DNA from: Phaeovibrio sulfidiphilus
GTDB taxonomy: Bacteria > Pseudomonadota > Alphaproteobacteria > Rhodospirillales > Rhodospirillaceae
NCBI RefSeq assembly: GCF_014861485.1
Contig: NZ_JACZHT010000004.1
Span: 124,001-188,000, forward strand
DNA: 64,000 nucleotides
Reading direction: 5' to 3'
In this document: positions 43,600-55,258 of the stretch, one piece after another
Layout: every line of letters begins with the position of its first letter
Position numbering within the stretch: the first letter of the stretch is position 1
Position numbers and translations under genes: made by a program
The notes under the pieces: generated by a model
The model's input: the letters and a program-made list of their open reading frames with translations, nothing else
Databases searched by the model: none
Told to the model about the DNA's origin: nothing

Positions 43600-44412
43600 T
43601 CACTCCATGAACTGGGGAGGCGACGTGGGCTGCGCCCAGCCCAGGTGCTGTCCGCCGTCCAGAGCGATCATTTGCCCCGTTACGGAGGGTGCTTCAAGTA
43701 GAAAGCGCAGGGCCCGTCCGATTTCCTCGGGCGAGGTTCCGTGGCCAAGGGGGACCGAGGCGGCCTGGCGGGCAAAGGCCTCGTCTGTCTGGCGCGGGCT
43801 CGGCAGGGCCGGTCCGGGGCCAATTCCGTTGACCCGGATGCGCGGCGCCAGGGCCAGGGCCAGGGTCTGTGTCAGTGTCCAAAGTCCCGCCTTGGACAAC
43901 GTATAGCTGGTGAAGTAGGGCGTCAGATTCCAGACCCTCTGGTCCAGAAGGTTGACAATCAGGCCGGTCCGGTCGGCGGGCAGGGACCGGGCGAAGACCT
44001 GGGACAGAAGGAACGGCGCGCGGAGATTGGTCTCCATGTGCAGATCCCAGGAGCCCCGGTCGGCGGTGTCCCACAGGTCCAGCTCGAAGACCGAGGCGTT
44101 GTTGACCAGAACGCCCAGTGGCCCGAACACGGAGCCCGCGGCCTCGGCCAAAGCGCTCACCTCGTCTTCCTTCGAGAGGTCGGCCTGAAGGATCTCGGCG
44201 CGCTGCCCGAGGGCGCGGACCGCCTGGGCGGTATCCTCGGCCTCATCGCGGGAGGCCCGGTGATGGAGCACCACGTCAAAGCCGAGGGTTGCCAGCTCCA
44301 GGGCGCAGGCGCGGCCCAGACGTCGGGCGGCGCCGGTCACAAGAGCGGCGCGCGGGAGCGTCCGGGGATCGGGAGGGGCGGGCGCGGGGGTGGGGGAGCG
44401 GTCTGGGGTCAC
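43600..44412 (-). CDS. SDR family oxidoreductase, pteridine reductase-like
   Basis: A short-chain dehydrogenase of about 270 residues. The cofactor loop is TGAARRLG (27-34), the TGxxxRxG form seen in pteridine and dihydromonapterin reductases (PTR1, FolM), followed by HHRAS, NNAS and the catalytic YTLSK. The C-terminal GQMIALDGGQHLGW is also typical of that group. Adjacent folB supports a role in reducing dihydropterin or dihydrofolate. The start is uncertain; GTG 44412 is chosen because upstream in-frame sequence is Arg/Pro-rich and overlaps tandem repeats. Confidence 0.82.
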   Translation of the reverse strand: MTPDRSPTPAPAPPDPRTLPRAALVTGAARRLGRACALELATLGFDVVLHHRASRDEAEDTAQAVRALGQRAEILQADLSKEDEVSALAEAAGSVFGPLGVLVNNASVFELDLWDTADRGSWDLHMETNLRAPFLLSQVFARSLPADRTGLIVNLLDQRVWNLTPYFTSYTLSKAGLWTLTQTLALALAPRIRVNGIGPGPALPSPRQTDEAFARQAASVPLGHGTSPEEIGRALRFLLEAPSVTGQMIALDGGQHLGWAQPTSPPQFME

Positions 44413-44430
44413 GTGTTTTGGTATCCGGGC

Positions 44431-44448
44431 CGGACGTCCGGGACGTCC
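44431..44448. repeat. Direct repeat of an 8-bp palindrome upstream of the SDR gene
   Basis: GGACGTCC occurs twice (about 44432-44439 and 44441-44448), 9 bases apart, and each copy is itself palindromic. The pair is directly followed by the 3 x 16-bp repeat. Confidence 0.6.
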
Positions 44449-44496
44449 GAAAACAAACTGGGGCGAAAACAAACTGCGGCGGGAACAAACAGGGGC
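44449..44496. repeat. Three tandem 16-bp repeats upstream of the SDR gene
   Basis: Units 44449-44464, 44465-44480 and 44481-44496 share AACAAAC-x-G-x-GGC. Units 1 and 2 differ at one base; unit 3 has three further changes. They are notable for A-rich runs in very GC-rich surroundings and lie in the leader or promoter region of the folate genes. Confidence 0.8.
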
Positions 44497-44615
44497 GGAG
44501 GCCGTCGGCGCGGCGGGGTCCGGACGAGCGGGCCCCGGCCGTGCGCGGCGCGGGGGTGGTCGGGCGGCCTCTCGCGGATGCGATCGTGCCTGCGTCGCCA
44601 CCCCGGGCGGCCGGG

Positions 44616-44822
44616 CTAGAGATCGATGTCGAGGATCACCATGTTGAAGTCGTAGGAGACCTCGCCCTCGTCCTCGTCACGGGCGATGGTTCCAACGAAC
44701 TCGCCGTTCACAAGAACCTCGCAGGAGCCCTCTTTCCGGGGGGGAGGATTGACGTCGATGTCCTCGTTTCCGAAGAGCTTTCGGAGGTAGGACTGGATTT
44801 TCCGGATTTCGGCAGGGTTCAT
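44616..44822 (-). CDS. DUF3126 family protein
   Basis: A 68-residue cytoplasmic protein, MNPAEIRKIQSYLRKLFGN followed by VLVNGEFVGTIARDEDEGEVSYDFNMVILDIDL. This matches the small alphaproteobacterial DUF3126 family, whose function is unknown. It is acidic, compact and complete. It lies between the folate-type genes and the divergent rarA. Confidence 0.88.
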   Translation of the reverse strand: MNPAEIRKIQSYLRKLFGNEDIDVNPPPRKEGSCEVLVNGEFVGTIARDEDEGEVSYDFNMVILDIDL

Positions 44823-44923
44823 CGGGGCCTCGTTTTCGTGCTCGGTGGAAGGGCAAGTCTAGCCCATCATCCCCTCACCGACTAGGTTTTTGATCCCGGT
44901 CCGGCCCGGGCCTCCGGGAGGCT

Positions 44924-44952
44924 TTGTCCGGGGCGGGGGCTTGGGCTATTCT
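44924..44952 (+). promoter_or_regulatory. Candidate promoter of rarA
   Basis: TTGTCC (44924-44929) and TATTCT (44947-44952) are separated by 17 bases, about 40 bases before the GTG start. Both hexamers match consensus at four of six positions. Confidence 0.4.
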
Positions 44953-44991
44953 GGCGCCTGTCTGTTTGTCACTCATCCGGGAGATCTGCGC

Positions 44992-46323
44992 GTGAACGCA
45001 AAAGCCCGTTCCTCGGGGGAGCCCTCCCTCTTTTCTGCGGGCGCGCCCCGGCCCCTTGCGGATCGCCTGCGCCCCGCGACCCTCGCCGAGGTGGTGGGGC
45101 AGGGGCATCTGCTGGACGAGGGCAACCCGCTGGCCCGGATGATCGCCGGCGGGCGCCTGTCGTCCATTATCCTGTGGGGGCCTCCGGGGTGTGGCAAGAC
45201 CACCATCGCCCGGCTTCTTGCGGACTCCTCGGATCTTTATTTCGAGCCCCTGTCGGCGGTGTTCTCCGGCGTTGCGGACCTGCGCCGCGTCTTTGCCGAC
45301 GCCAAAAAGCGCCGGGAGACGGGGACCGGCACCCTCCTGTTTGTGGACGAGATCCACCGCTTCAACCGGGCCCAGCAGGACGGGTTCCTGCCCTATGTGG
45401 AGGACGGGACCGTCATCCTGGTGGGCGCGACCACGGAAAACCCGTCCTTCGAGCTGAACAGCGCCCTTCTGTCCCGCTCCCAGGTGATGGTGCTGAATCC
45501 CCTGTCCGATGATGCCCTCGAAACGCTGATCGGGCGGGCGGAGGCGGAGATCGGCCACCGGCTGCCCCTGGACGAGGCCGCCCGGGCCTCACTGAAAGCC
45601 ATGGCGGACGGGGACGGGCGGTTTCTTGTCAACCTGGTGGAGGTGCTGTCCGACCTGCCCGAGACCCCGGAGCTGGGGACAGACGAGCTCGCCCGCCTGG
45701 TCCAGAAGCGCGCCCCGCGCTACGACAAGGACGGGGACAGCCACTTCAACCTGATCAGCGCGGTTCACAAGTCGCTGCGGGCGTCGGACACGGATGCGGC
45801 CCTGTACTGGACCGCCCGGATGCTGGATGCGGGCGAGGATCCGGCCTATCTCCTGCGCCGCCTCACCCGTTTCGCGGTGGAGGACGTGGGCCTTGCGGAT
45901 CCGGACGCCCTGCGCCACGCCATCGCGGCCTGGGAGGCGTATGACCGGCTCGGCTCTCCGGAAGGGGAGCTGGCCATCACCAACCTCGTGATCTACCTGG
46001 GAACCGCACCCAAGTCGAATGCGGCCTACGCGGCCCACAAGGCGGCCCGGGCGGCGGCGGGAAAAACCGGGTCGCTGGTGCCTCCGAAGGCCTTCTTGAA
46101 CGCGCCGACCAAGTTCATGAGGGATCTGGGCTACGGGCAGGGCTACGTCTACGACCACGACCACCCGGACGGGTTCAGCGGCCAGAACTGCTTTCCCGAT
46201 GCCATGGCCCGGGTCCGGTTCTATGACCCGCCCGAGCGGGGCTTCGAGCGCGACATCCGCAAGCGCCTGGCCTGGTGGGACCGGATCCGGGACGAGCGCT
46301 CCCGGGGATCGTCGGAGGACTGA
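44992..46323 (+). CDS. rarA: Replication-associated recombination protein A (AAA+ ATPase)
   Basis: RarA (MgsA) is a clamp-loader-like AAA+ ATPase that acts at stalled replication forks. The 443 residues show [21 protein letters not shown], Walker [10 protein letters not shown] (63-71), Walker [12 protein letters not shown], the sensor [18 protein letters not shown] and the C-terminal tetramerisation region with [22 protein letters not shown] and [15 protein letters not shown] 44992 is chosen because GGGAG lies 8 bases upstream. A strong terminator follows at 46377. Confidence 0.95.
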   Translation: MNAKARSSGEPSLFSAGAPRPLADRLRPATLAEVVGQGHLLDEGNPLARMIAGGRLSSIILWGPPGCGKTTIARLLADSSDLYFEPLSAVFSGVADLRRVFADAKKRRETGTGTLLFVDEIHRFNRAQQDGFLPYVEDGTVILVGATTENPSFELNSALLSRSQVMVLNPLSDDALETLIGRAEAEIGHRLPLDEAARASLKAMADGDGRFLVNLVEVLSDLPETPELGTDELARLVQKRAPRYDKDGDSHFNLISAVHKSLRASDTDAALYWTARMLDAGEDPAYLLRRLTRFAVEDVGLADPDALRHAIAAWEAYDRLGSPEGELAITNLVIYLGTAPKSNAAYAAHKAARAAAGKTGSLVPPKAFLNAPTKFMRDLGYGQGYVYDHDHPDGFSGQNCFPDAMARVRFYDPPERGFERDIRKRLAWWDRIRDERSRGSSED

Positions 46324-46376
46324 GGCGCGCACGCCCTCCCGTGCCCGCCGGGGCCATACGGGGCTCTCCCGCAGAC

Positions 46377-46414
46377 AAAACGCCGGCTCCTGCAAGGGAA
46401 CCGGCGTTTTTTTT
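46377..46414 (+). terminator. Intrinsic terminator of rarA
   Basis: A4CGCCGG (46377-46386) pairs with CCGGCGT4 (46401-46410) and is followed by a run of eight T. It ends 40 bases before the convergent uppP stop and may also help end that transcript. Confidence 0.85.
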
Positions 46415-46453
46415 CATCGGGGATTGCGGGCGGGAATGCGGGCAGCCCCGTTC

Positions 46454-47293
46454 CTACCAGTCGAGCAGCGGCTCCAGGATCGGGCCCACGGTGGACCAGT
46501 AGGCAAAGATCAGAAGCCCGATGCCCAGGAAGATCCGGTAGATCACAAACGGCGTGAACGTGGCCCGGCGGATCCAGGACATGAACAGGGTCAGGGTCAC
46601 CAGAGCCGTGACGAACGAGATGCCCGCCATCAGCGCCGCCTGGGAGTTGACCTCCACATTGTCCGCCTTCATGAGGCTTCCCAGCATCAGGGTTCCGGCC
46701 CCGGCGGTGGCCGGAATGGACAGCAGCATGGAAAACCGCGTCGCCTCCGAGCGCTCGAAGCCCAGGAAGCGTCCGGCGGTGGCCGTGATACCCGAGCGCG
46801 ATGTGCCGGGAACCAGGGACAGGCACTGCATCAGCCCCACAATCAGCGCATCAAGGGCCGTCATGTGGTCGACGCGGCGCAGGGTCACCGAGAACCGGTC
46901 CGCCACATAGAGCAGGATACCGAAGATCAGGGTCGTCCAGCCGATGACGGCGGCGCTGCGGCCCCATTCGGTCAGGCCGTAGCGGCTCCACAGGAAGCCC
47001 GCGATGACCACCGGGATCGTCGCGATCAGGACCATGAAGGTCAGGCGCGCCGCCGGGGTCCGGCGTCCGCCCAGAATGTGCAACGTACCCTGGGCCATGG
47101 CCAGAACGTCCCGCCAGAAGTACAGCACCACGGCGGCAAGGGTGCCCACGTGGACCGCCATGTCCATGAGGATCCCCTGGTCCGGCCAGTTCGTGAGTTC
47201 GGGGACCAGGATCAGGTGCCCCGAGGAGCTGATGGGCAGAAACTCGGTCACGCCCTGGAGAACCGCCAGGACAATTATATTGAGATTTGTCAC
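46454..47293 (-). CDS. uppP: Undecaprenyl-diphosphatase
   Basis: UppP (BacA) dephosphorylates undecaprenyl pyrophosphate so the lipid carrier can be reused for peptidoglycan and polysaccharides. The 279-residue integral membrane protein contains the conserved LQGVTEFLPISSSGHLIL near the N-terminus and the second site PGTSRSGIT in the middle, with about eight spans. It follows rodA by ~100 bases on the same strand and fits functionally with the rod-shape cluster. Confidence 0.95.
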   Translation of the reverse strand: MTNLNIIVLAVLQGVTEFLPISSSGHLILVPELTNWPDQGILMDMAVHVGTLAAVVLYFWRDVLAMAQGTLHILGGRRTPAARLTFMVLIATIPVVIAGFLWSRYGLTEWGRSAAVIGWTTLIFGILLYVADRFSVTLRRVDHMTALDALIVGLMQCLSLVPGTSRSGITATAGRFLGFERSEATRFSMLLSIPATAGAGTLMLGSLMKADNVEVNSQAALMAGISFVTALVTLTLFMSWIRRATFTPFVIYRIFLGIGLLIFAYWSTVGPILEPLLDW

Positions 47294-47390
47294 GGTGTTT
47301 GCTCTTCAAGGAAGGAAAAAAGAAAAGGGCGGCCCACCTGCGTGCGTGTGCGTGCGGGCGTCGGGAACGGGGAAGGCGAAGGCGGAGGGC

Positions 47391-48554
47391 TTACATGTCG
47401 AAGGCCCCCCGTTTCGGGAGGCTCACATCGCGGTTGACGTAGACGCACTGGAGAAGCCCGAAGCCCAGAAGCAGGTTCAAAAGCGCCGTCCCGCCATAGC
47501 TGATCAGCGGAAGCGGCACGCCCACCACGGGAATCAGGCCCATCACCATGGCCACGTTGATGAACACATAAAGGAAGAAGGTGCTTGTAATCCCCATGGC
47601 CACCAGACGGCTGAAGGCGGTCCGGCAGCGGAAGGCGATCACAAACCCGTACAGGATCAAGATGACGTAGAGCGTGAGCAGGATGAGGGCTCCCATCATT
47701 CCCAGCTCTTCGGCCATCATGGGGAAGATAAAGTCTGTCTGTCGCTCGGGCAGGAAGTTCAGGGACGACTGGGTGCCGTTCATGTACCCCTTTCCAAACA
47801 TGCCCCCCGAGCCCAGGGCGATCTTGGACTGGGTGATGTGATACCCCGCGCCCAGAGGATCGTTGTCCGGGTTGAACAGGGTCAGGATGCGCCGTTTCTG
47901 GTAGTCGTGCATCATGGACCAGCCGAACACGGCGGTCGGGGGGACGCACAGGGCTCCCAGCAGGAAGACCCACAGGCGCACTCCTGCCAGCCACATGATG
48001 ATCACACCCCCGGCCAGCAGCATCAGGGCGGTGCCCAGGTCCGGCTGTTTCATCACGAGCGCCGCCGGGGCGGCAATGAGCACAAGGGGCGGAACAAGGT
48101 AGATCAGGCGTCCGATCTCCTCCTGGGTCAGGCCGTGGTAGTAGCGCGCCAGAGCCAGGATCGAGGCCACCTTCATCACCTCGGAGGGCTGGAACTGGAG
48201 AACCCCGAGGTCAATCCACCGCTGGGCCCCCATGCCGTAGGAGCCCTTGATCTCCACCACAATCAGCAGAACGAACGTGATGGCGTACAGGGCGTAGGCG
48301 GTGCGCAGCCAGAACCGGATGTCGGTGGCGGCAATCAGCAGCATCAGCACCAGCCCGACCCCCAGGCGGATGGCCTGCTTGTCGGCCCAGGGCTCCCAGG
48401 AGCCTCCGGCGGCGGAGTACAGCACAATCGGGCCGATGGCCGAGGTCAGGGCCACCAGAAGCACCAGGGACCAACTGATCTGCCAGAACCGCTCCCGGTA
48501 GGACAGGTCTCCGCGCCTCTGGCGGGTGTGGGCGAACGTGGGTGCGTAGGACAT
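47391..48554 (-). CDS. rodA: Rod-shape peptidoglycan glycosyltransferase RodA (SEDS)
   Basis: RodA polymerises lipid II glycan strands in the elongasome together with PBP2. The 387 residues form about ten spans. SEDS features are FQPSEVMKVASILALARYYH, KQPDLGTALMLLAGG, GMFGKGYMNGTQSSLNFLPERQTDFIFPMMAEELG and LPLISYGGTALLNLLLGFGLL. The ATG overlaps the mrdA stop by one base (TGATG). Confidence 0.96.
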   Translation of the reverse strand: MSYAPTFAHTRQRRGDLSYRERFWQISWSLVLLVALTSAIGPIVLYSAAGGSWEPWADKQAIRLGVGLVLMLLIAATDIRFWLRTAYALYAITFVLLIVVEIKGSYGMGAQRWIDLGVLQFQPSEVMKVASILALARYYHGLTQEEIGRLIYLVPPLVLIAAPAALVMKQPDLGTALMLLAGGVIIMWLAGVRLWVFLLGALCVPPTAVFGWSMMHDYQKRRILTLFNPDNDPLGAGYHITQSKIALGSGGMFGKGYMNGTQSSLNFLPERQTDFIFPMMAEELGMMGALILLTLYVILILYGFVIAFRCRTAFSRLVAMGITSTFFLYVFINVAMVMGLIPVVGVPLPLISYGGTALLNLLLGFGLLQCVYVNRDVSLPKRGAFDM

Positions 48555-50623
48555 CAGCCGGATACTCCCCCCTGCGGGCCACCGGCCGGAGGCTGGGCAG
48601 CCCCGTCGGACGGCGCGGTCCCGTTGGCGCCCCCCGCGTCCGGCGTGAAGGACTCGTAGGCCGCAAGAAGAAGCTCGCGGGCTCTTGGCGGCAGGTCGTC
48701 GATGGCCAGTTCCTGCCCCGGAGCCTTCACCGAGGGATCTAGGCGCAGGGCCTCCATCATGATATCCCGGGCAATGGGGGCCGCCACCGAGGATCCGCCT
48801 CCCCCGTGCTCCACAATGACCGAGCAGGCGTAGCGGGGGGCGTCGTAGGGCGCATAGCAGACAAAAAGGGCGTGGTCCCGGTGCTCCCAGGGCAGCTGGT
48901 GCGCCTTGCGCACGCCGGCGGCCCGTTCGGCGGCCGTGATGCGCCGCACCTGGGTGGTGCCGGTCTTGCCCGCCAGCTCCCAGCCCGGGACGGGGATCGC
49001 CGAGCGGCGGGCCGTTCCGCCGCCGCCGTTGATGACGCTCCACATGCCGAACCGGACCAGGTCCAGGTGGGCTTTCGGAATGTTCAGGGACTCAGGCGCG
49101 GCCGCCGCCAGGGTCCGGTCCGCGGGGACGCCGGCCAGAAGCTCGTCCGGGGTCTGGCGGCACAGGGTCGGCATGACCTTGAGTCCGCCGTTGGCGATCC
49201 GGGCCGTCATGAGCGCAAGCTGGAGGGGGGTGGTCAGGACATAGCCCTGGCCGATCCCCACGTTCAGGGTCTCGCCCGGGTGCCAGTTCTCGCCCCGGGT
49301 GGCCAGCTTCCAGGCGCGGGTGGGCATCAGTCCGGGACGCTCGCCGTTCACGCCGATGTCCAGAAGCTCGCCCATGCCCAGCTTCCGGGCCATGGCCGCA
49401 ATCCGGTCCACGCCGCAGCGCCGGGCGATCTCGTAGAAATAGACGTCGCAGGAACCGGCAAGGGCGGCCACCAGGTTCACGGCGCCGTGCCCGCCCCGCT
49501 TCCAGCAGTGGAACCGGTGGGAGCCCAGCTGGGTGTGGCCGGGGCAGTAGATGTACTCGTTGGGGCTCATGACGCCCGCTTCCAGCCCGGCCAGGGCCAC
49601 CACCATCTTGAAGGTCGAGCCCGGGGAGTACTGGCCGCCCACGGCCTTGTTGATCATGGGGGCGCGGGGGTTCTTGCTCAGCGCGCTCCACTCGTCCGGG
49701 GTCAGGCCGCGGGAAAAGGCGTTGGGCTCGTAGCCCGGGGTCGAGACCAGGGCCAGGATCTCGCCGGTGTGCACATCCATGACCACGGCCCCGGCGCTTT
49801 CCTCGCCCAGGCGGCGGGCGGCGAACTCCTGCAGGCGCATGTCGATGGTGAGGGCGACCTTCTGCCCGCGGGTGGCCTCCCGGGTCACCTGCTGGGCCAT
49901 CACCCGGCCATAGGCGTTGACCTCCATGCGCCGCGCCCCCGCCGTACCCCGCAGGGGGCGGTCATAGCTCCGCTCAATGCCCTGCTTGCCGATGCGAAAG
50001 CCCGGCAGGTGCAACAGCGGGTCGTCGTCGTCCATCAGGTCTTCCTCGGCGACGGACGACACATAGCCCAGAAGGTGCGAGGACAGCTCGGCCTGGGGAT
50101 AGAAGCGGGTCAGCCCCTCCTCGATCAGGATACCGGGCAGGGAGGGCTTGTTGACCTGGATGCGGGCCATCTCGTCCCAGGTCAGGTTCTCGCGGATGGG
50201 GATCGGCACAAAGGCGCGGTGCTTGCGGACCTCGGTCAGAACCCGCTCGATATCGAACTCGGGGAGGGTGACGACCCGGCCCAGGTGCCGCAGGACGCCG
50301 TTCACGGCGGTGATCCGCTCGTCGATGGTGCGGGCCCGGCGGATGATGTCCTCGGAAATGACGCTGACCTGGTAGTTCCGGCGGTTCAGGGCCATGGGGA
50401 CGCCAAAGCGGTCCGTGATCTCGCCCCGGGGCGGCGGGATCAGGCGGATCGTGAAGCGGTTGCGGTCCGCGGCTCGGCGGAAGGTGTCGGACTCGATGAT
50501 CTGGAGGTAGTAGAGCCGCCCCACAAGCACCGCCATGAGCGCGGCCTGTCCGCCCCCGAGCAGCAGGGCCCGACGGGTGAAAATCCGGGTGGGATCGGTA
50601 TCGCGCGGAGTGCGGGGAATCAT
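48554..50623 (-). CDS. mrdA: Penicillin-binding protein 2
   Basis: A class B transpeptidase that crosslinks peptidoglycan during elongation, partnered with RodA. The 689 residues have one N-terminal span (about 18-40), a non-catalytic pedestal with PPPRGEITDRFG, and a transpeptidase domain. Catalytic motifs are S336-x-x-K339 (GSTFK), S391-x-D393 (SCD) and KTGT in ELAGKTGTTQ. ATG 50623 overlaps the mreD stop (ATGA); longer in-frame sequence upstream is the mreD coding region in another frame. The C-terminal ~45 residues are a Gly/Pro/Ala-rich tail. Confidence 0.96.
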   Translation of the reverse strand: MIPRTPRDTDPTRIFTRRALLLGGGQAALMAVLVGRLYYLQIIESDTFRRAADRNRFTIRLIPPPRGEITDRFGVPMALNRRNYQVSVISEDIIRRARTIDERITAVNGVLRHLGRVVTLPEFDIERVLTEVRKHRAFVPIPIRENLTWDEMARIQVNKPSLPGILIEEGLTRFYPQAELSSHLLGYVSSVAEEDLMDDDDPLLHLPGFRIGKQGIERSYDRPLRGTAGARRMEVNAYGRVMAQQVTREATRGQKVALTIDMRLQEFAARRLGEESAGAVVMDVHTGEILALVSTPGYEPNAFSRGLTPDEWSALSKNPRAPMINKAVGGQYSPGSTFKMVVALAGLEAGVMSPNEYIYCPGHTQLGSHRFHCWKRGGHGAVNLVAALAGSCDVYFYEIARRCGVDRIAAMARKLGMGELLDIGVNGERPGLMPTRAWKLATRGENWHPGETLNVGIGQGYVLTTPLQLALMTARIANGGLKVMPTLCRQTPDELLAGVPADRTLAAAAPESLNIPKAHLDLVRFGMWSVINGGGGTARRSAIPVPGWELAGKTGTTQVRRITAAERAAGVRKAHQLPWEHRDHALFVCYAPYDAPRYACSVIVEHGGGGSSVAAPIARDIMMEALRLDPSVKAPGQELAIDDLPPRARELLLAAYESFTPDAGGANGTAPSDGAAQPPAGGPQGGVSG

Positions 50624-51174
50624 TCCGGGCTCCGGTAGATCAGAACGTTGACCCAGCCCAGGGCCCAGGCAAAGAGCGGGTAGATGGCGATGGTGATCAG
50701 GCTGCAAAAGGCAATGGCCCGCAGGTCCATGACGTGCATGTTGTGCAGGGACACCAGCCCCCACTTCATCACGGCCGCCGTCACGGCCACCACGGAGAAC
50801 ACCCACCAGGTGGGGAAGAAGGTCCGCGCCATGAAGAACCGGGCCTGCGAGTTCACCAGCATGAGCATGAGAAGAAACACCAGCGAGGTGCTGCCCAGGG
50901 GGGCGCCGGTCAGGGCGTCCTCGGCGGCTCCCAGAAGGAAGGCGGTCCCGTAGCCGATGGAGCCGGGGCGGGTCACCGCCCAGAAAAACACGCTGATCAG
51001 GGACAGCATGGGCGCCACATGGACGAAAAACGGCAGCCGCGACGGCGTCAGGCTGATGAGAATGAGCACCAGAGTGATGCCGGCCGGGGCGAGGGCGCGC
51101 AGAAAGTCGTCCAGCCGGACCCAGAGGCCCGGCCGATCCGATCCGAAAGAACTGCGTGTCCCCTTCTGGGCCAT
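50620..51174 (-). CDS. mreD: Rod shape-determining protein MreD
   Basis: A 184-residue inner-membrane protein of the elongasome with five or six spans. It contains LPFFVHVAPMLSLISVFFWAV and the GAAEDALTGAPLGSTSLVFLL segment typical of MreD. The position between mreC and mrdA supports the call. It overlaps mrdA by 4 bases. Confidence 0.93.
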   Translation of the reverse strand: MAQKGTRSSFGSDRPGLWVRLDDFLRALAPAGITLVLILISLTPSRLPFFVHVAPMLSLISVFFWAVTRPGSIGYGTAFLLGAAEDALTGAPLGSTSLVFLLMLMLVNSQARFFMARTFFPTWWVFSVVAVTAAVMKWGLVSLHNMHVMDLRAIAFCSLITIAIYPLFAWALGWVNVLIYRSPE

Positions 51175-51263
51175 GGTGCACTCACATGAAGGGGCCTGCC
51201 GGGGCAGGCCGGTTTGGGTCCGTCGTGGCGGTCTGTGTGGCCGGTGTGGCCGTCCTGGTGGTG

Positions 51264-52154
51264 TCAGTCGTGGTCTTCATCCGGAAGGATTCCGGTCTGC
51301 CCGAAATCAACGATACGGACAATATCGATGCGTCCCTGCTCGACGTAAAGGTCCACCCGGATTCCGGTCTGCTCGTTGACCGAGGCGACCACGCCGACGG
51401 GGATGCCTTGCTCGAAGACCCGGGCGTCTCCCGAGGTGACCAGGCGGTCTCCCGGGCGGATGGTCACGGGCTCGTGCAGGAAAATCAGCTGGGGCATGTT
51501 GGAGTTGTCGCCGCTGAGAATGGCCTTGACGCGGCTGGTCTCCGGCAGCACGGGGCTGTTGGGATTGATCTCGACCAGAACCGGGATGTTGCTGTTGATG
51601 TCTGTGAGCAAGATCACCCGGGAGGCCCGCTCCCCCACGTCCACCACGGTGCCCACCAGGCCTTCCGAGGCCACCACGGACTGGCCCTTGCGGACCCCGT
51701 CCTTTTTCCCCGCGAGCACGATCAGGGACCGGGCGAACGAGCCCCCCGTGTCGGCGATGACCTTGGCGGAGATGAACCGGGCCTCGGGGGGCGGCACAAA
51801 GTGAAGCAGGCCCTTGAGGCGCTGGTTTTCCACCTCCAGGTCGAGGGCGGCGGCTCTCCAGCGCATGAGCCGGGTGTTTTCCGCCACAAGGCGGTCGTTT
51901 TTCTCGCGCAGCTCGGCCAGGTCCCGGACGTTCTCGAACACCCCCGCCACGTTCTTGGCCGGGGGCGCGATGAACTCCAGCACGGGCGCGGTGGCGTCCA
52001 CCATCAGGGCCCGCAGCTTGGGCAGGAAAATCGTGTCGGTTTTGCCGAGGAGGATCAGGCCAAAGGCGAGAAGCAGCAAAAGAGCCAGAGACAGCTTCTG
52101 CAGGACAAGCCGCAAAATCGAGACGTTTGTCGATTGGGGCGACTGTGGTTTCAC
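51264..52154 (-). CDS. mreC: Cell shape-determining protein MreC
   Basis: A bitopic periplasmic protein that links MreB to PBP2. The 296 residues show one membrane span (about 18-35), a coiled coil (about 60-110, DLAELREKNDRLVAENTRL) and the two-barrel MreC domain with GTVVDVGERASRVILLTDINSNIPVLV and GDRLVTSGDARVFEQGIPVGVV. It lies 91 bases after mreB in the same direction. Confidence 0.95.
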   Translation of the reverse strand: MKPQSPQSTNVSILRLVLQKLSLALLLLLAFGLILLGKTDTIFLPKLRALMVDATAPVLEFIAPPAKNVAGVFENVRDLAELREKNDRLVAENTRLMRWRAAALDLEVENQRLKGLLHFVPPPEARFISAKVIADTGGSFARSLIVLAGKKDGVRKGQSVVASEGLVGTVVDVGERASRVILLTDINSNIPVLVEINPNSPVLPETSRVKAILSGDNSNMPQLIFLHEPVTIRPGDRLVTSGDARVFEQGIPVGVVASVNEQTGIRVDLYVEQGRIDIVRIVDFGQTGILPDEDHD

Positions 52155-52245
52155 AGATTTCCTCTCTGGCGGCTTGTATGGCTCTCCCGGTCGCGTTCAG
52201 GCGGGGCCGGGCCCGGAGGCCCGGGCCAGGCCGTTCGCGGGATGA

Positions 52246-53379
<1,134 letters not shown>

Positions 53380-53482
53380 TCAACTAATCCAATCCGTCCC
53401 GGGCCGGTGCGTGACGCACGGTCCGGTCAGCTCTTCCGGCAAGCGCCCGGCGGACCGCGGGAAACGGCCCGTCTTTAAACGC

Positions 53483-53528
53483 AAAAACTGTGCGGAAGCG
53501 CAAACAGGGTGTTTTACGTTCCGCACAG
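53483..53528 (-). terminator. Intrinsic terminator of the ilv operon
   Basis: CTGTGCGGAA (53488-53497) and TTCCGCACAG (53519-53528) pair perfectly around a 21-base spacer. On the minus strand the stem is followed by five T. It lies 40 bases after the ilvC stop. Confidence 0.7.
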
Positions 53529-53568
53529 TGAATCGCCGATTCGCTCGTGTGTCAACGGCGAATTACAA

Positions 53569-55223
<1,655 letters not shown>

Positions 55224-55258
55224 GGAGGTCTTTCCTTCTTGATATCTGTTCGCGAGAC

